Assembly (NCBI RefSeq): GCF_014207985.1
Contig: NZ_JACHMI010000001.1
Span: 5,873,001-5,937,000, forward strand
Length of the DNA stretch: 64,000 bases
Reading direction: 5' to 3'
Source of the DNA: Nonomuraea rubra
GTDB lineage: Bacteria > Actinomycetota > Actinomycetes > Streptosporangiales > Streptosporangiaceae
Under the pieces are notes generated by a model. That model had not been told where the DNA came from. It did not search any database and saw only the letters and a list, made by a program, of their open reading frames with translations. The position numbers were made by a program, and so were the translations under genes. Numbering within the stretch: position 1 is the first letter of the stretch; every line of letters begins with the position of its first letter. Shown here piece after piece: positions 59,238-64,000 of this stretch.

Positions 59238-62200
59238 ATGGCTTACACGGGGGACAGCCACGTCCAGACCAGCGCAGCCGCGGTGCCTGCTCTGCAGGAG
59301 GTCGTCAGCATCGACACCGACGTCCGGCCCGTCTGGGAGACCGAGACGCTGCCGGACTGGGTCGTCTACTGGCTGATCCCCATGCTGGCCGCCGGGCAGA
59401 GGTGGCCGGGCGCCAGCGAGAGCGGCCTGTCCAAGCTGGCGCACGCGTACGCCGAGCTGTCCGACGGCAGCACGCAGTCCGCCGAGCCCGCAGGCTCGGC
59501 CGCCCGCACCATCGTGACGGGCTGGAGCGCCCCCGCCACGGCCGACTTCGTCACCCGGGCCCGCGAGCTGTACGGCTCCGAGGGCGGCGTCGCCGGCGTG
59601 AGCAGGAACGCCCGCGCGTACGCGCAGCAGGTCAACGGCTTCGCCGTGGAGACCCAGTACTCCAAGCTCTCCGTCAACGTGGCGTTCTGGGTGACCGTCG
59701 TCGCCATCGCCATCGCCATCATCGTCGCCTTCTTCAGCGCCGGCGCCTCCACCGCGCTCATCGGCCCGTACGCGGCCGCGGCCCGGACGGCGATCAGCCG
59801 CATCCTGGTCAGGCTCGCCACGATCGCCGGCCGCGAGATCGGCGCGGCCAGGCTGGCCAGGGTGGCCGCGCTGAGCGGCGCCACCGGGCGCGGGGCCATC
59901 GTCCGGCTGCTCGCCTCGCCGATCGGCAGGGAACTCGTCGAGGAGATCGGCGAGGAGTTCACCATCGCCTACAAGGCGCAGCAGCAGCAGATCGAGATGG
60001 GCACCCGCAAGGAGCTCGACTGGAAGATGCTGACGGCCACGGCACTCGGGGCCGGCGGCGGCGCGATCACCGGCACCATGGTGGCCGGGCCCGTCTCCCG
60101 GGTCAGCCGCGTCGTGCCCGGCTTCACCGGCCGCGCGCTGACGACCGGCCTGACGAACGTGATCGCCTCGCCGGTGGGCAGCCTGCTCGGCAACGGCCTG
60201 GTGTACGGGCAGTGGCAGAACCCGTTCACCGCCGAGTCCATGACGGGGGCCTTCCTCGGGGGCGTGGGGCGTACCGGGAGCATCAGCCCGTTCAACCCCG
60301 ACGTGGCCTCGGCGCTGGCGCACCCGCTGACCACGCTCGCCGCCGCCCACGACGCCGCCGCCCGCTCCGACGCGGCCCGCGCCGGCGGCGGCCCCGCCAC
60401 GGGTCCCTCCACCGGCCCCGCCGCGCCGGCCGGCCCTCCCTCGGGCCCGGACGGCGACCAGCCCGGCGCGGCCCGCACCTCCGACCCGGTCACCGTCCCG
60501 GCCCCGCGCCTGTCCACCACCTCGTCCACCACCCCGGCCCCCGCGACCGCCGCCCCCCACGCCCCGGCCGCCCGCCCCGGCCCCGGCCTGCCGGACGCCG
60601 ACGTCTCCACCCGCCAGCGCACCTCCTCCCCGGACCAGCCCGCCACCACCCCGGCCCCGGACGAGACCCCGGACCAGCAACCGGACACGACCGCCACCGC
60701 GCCACAGCCGCCGGCCCCCACCCCGGCCTCGAACCCGGCCCCGGCCCTGAACCCGGACTCGAACTCGGGCTCGGACGCCGAACCGGCGCGGCCCCCCGCC
60801 CAGGCGGACCCGGCCCCGGCCACGCCTTCCGGCGCGCGGCCGGACGTGGACGCCGCTCCGGCCCCGGCCACGCCTTCCGGCGCGCGGCCGGACGTGGACG
60901 CCGCTCCGGCGCAGAGCCCGGCTCCGGACGCCCACCCGCCCGCGGCCGCCACGGATCCGCAGACCCAGGCGGCACCCGCGCCGCAGCCGGACACCTCGCC
61001 GCAGCCGCAGACGGCCTCCGCGCCACAGCCCGAGGCGAACTCCGCACCCCAGCCGCAGCCGCAGGCGACCGCCGTGCCGGAGCCGGGGACGGACAGCTCG
61101 CCGCAGCAGCCCGGCGCGTCCCCCGACGCCTCGGGCGCGCAGCCCGCCACGGCACCGCCCGCCGACGACACCACCGCGGACCGCCACTCCCAGATCGCGA
61201 ACGCCCCGGACAGCGACCCGGCCCAGGCGGGAAACACCGGCCACCAGTCGCCGACGCTCCCCCTGGGACCGGCCCCGCTCAGAGCCAGGGCGGCGCTCCT
61301 GGAGGCACTCGGCACCACCTTCCCCAACGCGGTGATCGGCCCCACCGGAGAGGTGATCATCCCGGGCCCGACCGGCCACCGCGTCCTGCCGAACGCCACC
61401 ATGACCCGCATCCGCAGGACGCTCGACGCCCGCGCCACCCAGGTCTCCGCCCAGCCGGAGCTGGTGGTGGACGCGTCCGCGTTACTCCTGATCGCCGCCG
61501 CCGACGAGAGCCTGTCGTCCACCGTCCCCGGCCCTCAACACCTGGCGCACACCAGCAGGCCCGGCACCGTCACCTCCCCGCCGATCCCCGGCACCAGGTA
61601 CGTCACCGACAGCGGCCGCGCCACCGACCTCACCACGGACGAGATCAAGCAGGGCACGGCCGGCCTGACCGCGGAGCACTTCCAGAACGAGGACGTACAG
61701 GAGCTCTCATGGTCCGGCGACCTCCTGGTGGTCCGCACCGCGAACGGCATCCACCACTTCCGTCCCGTCCCCGGCGCCCCCGGCCAGAAGGTGATGGCCG
61801 AGACCACGCTCAAGGCCGGCACCGACACGGAGCCGCACGAGGTCAGCTTCGCCCCTCGCATCGCCCCCGACCAGCTCGCCAGGGTCTGGCTGCACGAGAT
61901 CACGGACACGCTGCAGCACCAGGCGGCCGGCAGGCGCGGGCGCCGGCAGGGCGTACTGCGCCGCATGGTGCCCGGCGGCACCACCCACCCGACCGGCGAC
62001 GAGTGCGTGCCCGCCCGGCTCAACGAGCTGGCCTACCTGACCGGGCAGTGGGAGCAGGCCCCGACGATGCCGGAGAAGCGCCTGCTGGCGCTGGACATCG
62101 ACGGCGTGCTGCACGACCTGCGCGCCCGCGGCGTCACGCCGCCGCCCCCGCCCTGGGCGACCGGCCCGCAGACCGAACGGGCGGGTCTCGACCTGACCAG

Positions 62201-64000
62201 ACCGGGCCCGGACGCGACTCCCGAAGAAATACGGGCGCTCGCCAGGCGGTTCGAGGCGGCAGAGAAGACCCTTAGGCAGCTGCGGGACGGCAAGCGGGAG
62301 AGCGCGAAGCAGGCGGGCAAGGACGCCCGCGATGCCGACGAGAAGGCCGAGAAGGCCGGCAAGGAGCAGGACAGCGGCGCGCGGCTCCGGGCCGACACGG
62401 CCGAGGCGGAGGCCCGCCGCCTCCGGGACCAGCAGGGCCGGCACATCAGGGCCAGGGCCGCGTACTCGGCCGCGCTGAAGCAGGCGACCCAGGCCAGGCA
62501 GGCGTACGAGCGGTACGCGCGCCTGCTCGCGGCGCTCCCGCAGGCCCCCGCGGCGACGCAGCCCGGCCAGCTCGGCGTGGCGAGCATCGCCGCGGCCACC
62601 GCCGCCGAGGCCCGGCAGGCGCACGACCGGTACCAGGAGGCGCTGGCCCAGGCGCGGCCCAGCGAGTTCTCCCTGCCGGAGGCGATGCCCACCGGCAGGC
62701 TCGCCCATCTCGACGTCCTCACCGACAGGGTCAACGAGACGCTGAAGAAGAAGGGCGTCGGCAAGCAGTACACCCCGGACGAGCTGGAGAACTACATCCG
62801 CGCCGACTTCCACAAGGTGGTGTCGGGCGACGGTCTGGTGCTGAGCGTCGGCTGGGGCGGCAAGTCGGCCGAGGTGCGGCTCCGGCTCACCCTCGCCGAC
62901 CTGGTGGAGGTGCTCGATCCCGGGGTGAAGGCGTCGCAGGCGACGGTGGGCATGTTCTACCAGACCGGCCAGACGTACACCGCCACGGACTCGGGCGGCA
63001 CGGGCGCGTCCGTGGACCTCAGCAGCGCCGCGCTGACACCCTTCTTCCAGGACGGGACGGCGCTCAGGCAGGCGGCCGAGATGTTCACCATCGGGGTCGG
63101 CGTGAGCGGCGGGCGCAGCTGGTCGGCCTCCGGTGGCAGCAGCATGTTCGAGCAGGGCGGCTCGGTCGCGGACAACCGCAGCGAGTCGCTGCTGTTCGAC
63201 GCCGCCGCCACGTGGACCGTGGAGGTGCGTACCGGACGGGCGGGGGAGTGGAGCGACACCACCACGGTCAGCTCCGGCAGCCCCGGCGACACCGCCACCC
63301 AGCGCATCTGGGTCTGGCACTCCTACACCGACAGGACCTCGCGCGACCCGGAGACGATCGACCCGGCCAAGGTGAACCCGAAGCCGCCGAACCAGGAGGT
63401 CATCAGCATGACCGGCCTGGAGGCGGCCCTTGACGCGATCGCCGCCTCGCTCGGCGGCGACTACACCAAGATCGGCACCAACGCGCGCAGGGACCTGCGC
63501 AAGTTCGTCACCCACGAGGTGCAGGCACGCTTCAGGAAGACGCTGGACGGCGGCCTGCCGGTGAACCTCGCCGTGGACGGCGAGCTGGACGTCCGGATCA
63601 CGGCCACGAGTGAGATCGTGCCGGGCAGGACCAGGATGGTGGGCGCGGCGACCGCGGAGGCGCTGGAGGAGGAGGTACTCACCGAGACCGCCACCTCACC
63701 GAGCAGGACCGAGTACGGCGGGTCGGTGGACCGCAAGGTCACCGCCGGTCTCAACCACGAGATGCTGAACGGCATGGACGTCCTCGGCCCGGCCGGCGAC
63801 TACCATCCCGACTCGGTCTCCCCGGAGGCCAAGGGCAACAGGCCGGTGGCCCAGTCGTCGTCGTCCACGGCCAACGAGGCGGCCGTGCACCCGCAGGTGG
63901 ACAAGCGGGCCGGGCTCTCCCAGGCCTACCACAAGGTCGCCGAGGTCACCTTCGTCGTGGAGCGTCCCGGCAAGAAGCCCGTGAAGCTGGGCCCGTTCAC
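59238..64000 (+). CDS. Giant type VII-associated protein, polymorphic-toxin-like, cut by window end
   Basis: An open frame of at least 1,587 codons starting at ATG 59238 and running past the window edge. Residues 1-330 are helical with a hydrophobic segment (about 147-172, WVTVVAIAIAIIVAFF), similar in design to the CpnT-like N-terminal domain of secreted type VII toxins. A Pro/Ala/Asp-rich linker (about 375-675) follows, including two identical 16-residue units. Then comes an uncharacterised region with PNAVIGPTGEVIIPGPTGHR, a charged coiled coil (about 997-1104) and beta-rich domains. The likely toxin end lies beyond the window. Antisense and shifted frames over this region are long but Arg-rich artefacts. 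Confidence 0.82.
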   Translation, partial: MAYTGDSHVQTSAAAVPALQEVVSIDTDVRPVWETETLPDWVVYWLIPMLAAGQRWPGASESGLSKLAHAYAELSDGSTQSAEPAGSAARTIVTGWSAPATADFVTRARELYGSEGGVAGVSRNARAYAQQVNGFAVETQYSKLSVNVAFWVTVVAIAIAIIVAFFSAGASTALIGPYAAAARTAISRILVRLATIAGREIGAARLARVAALSGATGRGAIVRLLASPIGRELVEEIGEEFTIAYKAQQQQIEMGTRKELDWKMLTATALGAGGGAITGTMVAGPVSRVSRVVPGFTGRALTTGLTNVIASPVGSLLGNGLVYGQWQNPFTAESMTGAFLGGVGRTGSISPFNPDVASALAHPLTTLAAAHDAAARSDAARAGGGPATGPSTGPAAPAGPPSGPDGDQPGAARTSDPVTVPAPRLSTTSSTTPAPATAAPHAPAARPGPGLPDADVSTRQRTSSPDQPATTPAPDETPDQQPDTTATAPQPPAPTPASNPAPALNPDSNSGSDAEPARPPAQADPAPATPSGARPDVDAAPAPATPSGARPDVDAAPAQSPAPDAHPPAAATDPQTQAAPAPQPDTSPQPQTASAPQPEANSAPQPQPQATAVPEPGTDSSPQQPGASPDASGAQPATAPPADDTTADRHSQIANAPDSDPAQAGNTGHQSPTLPLGPAPLRARAALLEALGTTFPNAVIGPTGEVIIPGPTGHRVLPNATMTRIRRTLDARATQVSAQPELVVDASALLLIAAADESLSSTVPGPQHLAHTSRPGTVTSPPIPGTRYVTDSGRATDLTTDEIKQGTAGLTAEHFQNEDVQELSWSGDLLVVRTANGIHHFRPVPGAPGQKVMAETTLKAGTDTEPHEVSFAPRIAPDQLARVWLHEITDTLQHQAAGRRGRRQGVLRRMVPGGTTHPTGDECVPARLNELAYLTGQWEQAPTMPEKRLLALDIDGVLHDLRARGVTPPPPPWATGPQTERAGLDLTRPGPDATPEEIRALARRFEAAEKTLRQLRDGKRESAKQAGKDARDADEKAEKAGKEQDSGARLRADTAEAEARRLRDQQGRHIRARAAYSAALKQATQARQAYERYARLLAALPQAPAATQPGQLGVASIAAATAAEARQAHDRYQEALAQARPSEFSLPEAMPTGRLAHLDVLTDRVNETLKKKGVGKQYTPDELENYIRADFHKVVSGDGLVLSVGWGGKSAEVRLRLTLADLVEVLDPGVKASQATVGMFYQTGQTYTATDSGGTGASVDLSSAALTPFFQDGTALRQAAEMFTIGVGVSGGRSWSASGGSSMFEQGGSVADNRSESLLFDAAATWTVEVRTGRAGEWSDTTTVSSGSPGDTATQRIWVWHSYTDRTSRDPETIDPAKVNPKPPNQEVISMTGLEAALDAIAASLGGDYTKIGTNARRDLRKFVTHEVQARFRKTLDGGLPVNLAVDGELDVRITATSEIVPGRTRMVGAATAEALEEEVLTETATSPSRTEYGGSVDRKVTAGLNHEMLNGMDVLGPAGDYHPDSVSPEAKGNRPVAQSSSSTANEAAVHPQVDKRAGLSQAYHKVAEVTFVVERPGKKPVKLGPF
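60810..60905 (+). repeat. Perfect 48-bp tandem repeat in the linker of the giant protein
   Basis: Copies at 60810-60857 and 60858-60905 are identical and encode PAPATPSGARPDVDAA twice. They lie in the Pro-rich linker and keep the frame. Confidence 0.9.

Noticed and set aside
59202..61379. Long minus-strand open frame antisense to the giant gene
   Set aside because: Composition dominated by Gly/Arg with no domain; explained by high GC content of the sense gene.
59402..62275. 957-codon plus-strand open frame over the giant type VII gene
   Set aside because: Arg/Gly/His-rich composition typical of a shifted frame in GC-rich DNA; the frame from 59238 has natural codon use and domains.
1..64000. 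tRNA, rRNA, riboswitch or replication origin
   Set aside because: No cloverleaf-like CCA-flanked segment, rRNA stretch, or dnaA-box cluster was noticed on reading both strands; a covariance-model search was not possible here.

Overview
The window is high-GC actinobacterial DNA. The paralogue set (LAL-type LuxR regulator, many TetR/MarR/DHA2-MFS pairs, F420-type LLM oxidoreductase, P450s with small ferredoxins, tripeptidyl-aminopeptidase hydrolases, a WXG100/YbaB type VII module) suggests a soil Streptosporangiales-type actinomycete such as Nonomuraea. The taxonomic placement is inference; no rRNA or tRNA gene was seen.

Layout. 0-12 kb is accessory and scarred: fragments of IS701-, IS1182(?)- and IS5-type transposases and a frameshifted tyrosine recombinase lie between a CPBP protease, an LLM oxidoreductase, a secreted TAP-like peptidase, a NarL-type two-component system, a spinster-type MFS and a 920-aa LAL regulator. 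12.3-21.1 kb is a carbohydrate locus: secreted GH43 with CBM13, ABC permeases and binding protein on the minus strand; LacI regulator, 2-hydroxyacid dehydrogenase and heparinase-II/III-like lyase on the plus strand. The two arms share a divergent promoter region in which each promoter is followed by a copy of a LacI operator. 21-31.9 kb holds two DHA2 exporter/MarR pairs, a class A beta-lactamase-like protein with His in place of Glu166, a terpenoid-cyclase-like toroid protein, a VanY-type peptidase divergent from an OmpR-type two-component system with a lipoprotein, and two small proteins of unknown role. 32-36 kb is an oxidation cassette (ferredoxin, P450, aldehyde dehydrogenase, alcohol dehydrogenase). 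37.5-43.6 kb is a rubber (cis-1,4-polyisoprene) degradation cluster: TetR regulator, two tandem latex-clearing-protein genes and the molybdenum hydroxylase OxiB/OxiA, closed by a strong terminator. 43.6-49.8 kb carries an acyl-CoA dehydrogenase, an acyl-CoA ligase, a double-headed TetR fusion, another TetR and a P450; these could process the acids released upstream. 50-56.6 kb is a tightly packed operon, HerA ATPase, Mre11/SbcD, Rad50/SbcC, NurA nuclease, in the gene order best known from archaea. 56.6-64 kb has a STAS antagonist, an SseB-domain protein and a type VII secretion-associated set (YbaB-like, WXG100-like, and the first ~1,587 residues of a giant substrate/toxin-like protein cut by the window edge).

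The most notable points are the archaeal-order end-resection operon with its unusual HerA P-loop, the double lcp plus oxiBA cluster with Tat signals on both Lcp enzymes and on OxiB, the beta-lactamase homologue without its deacylation Glu, and the divergent LacI-controlled sugar locus.
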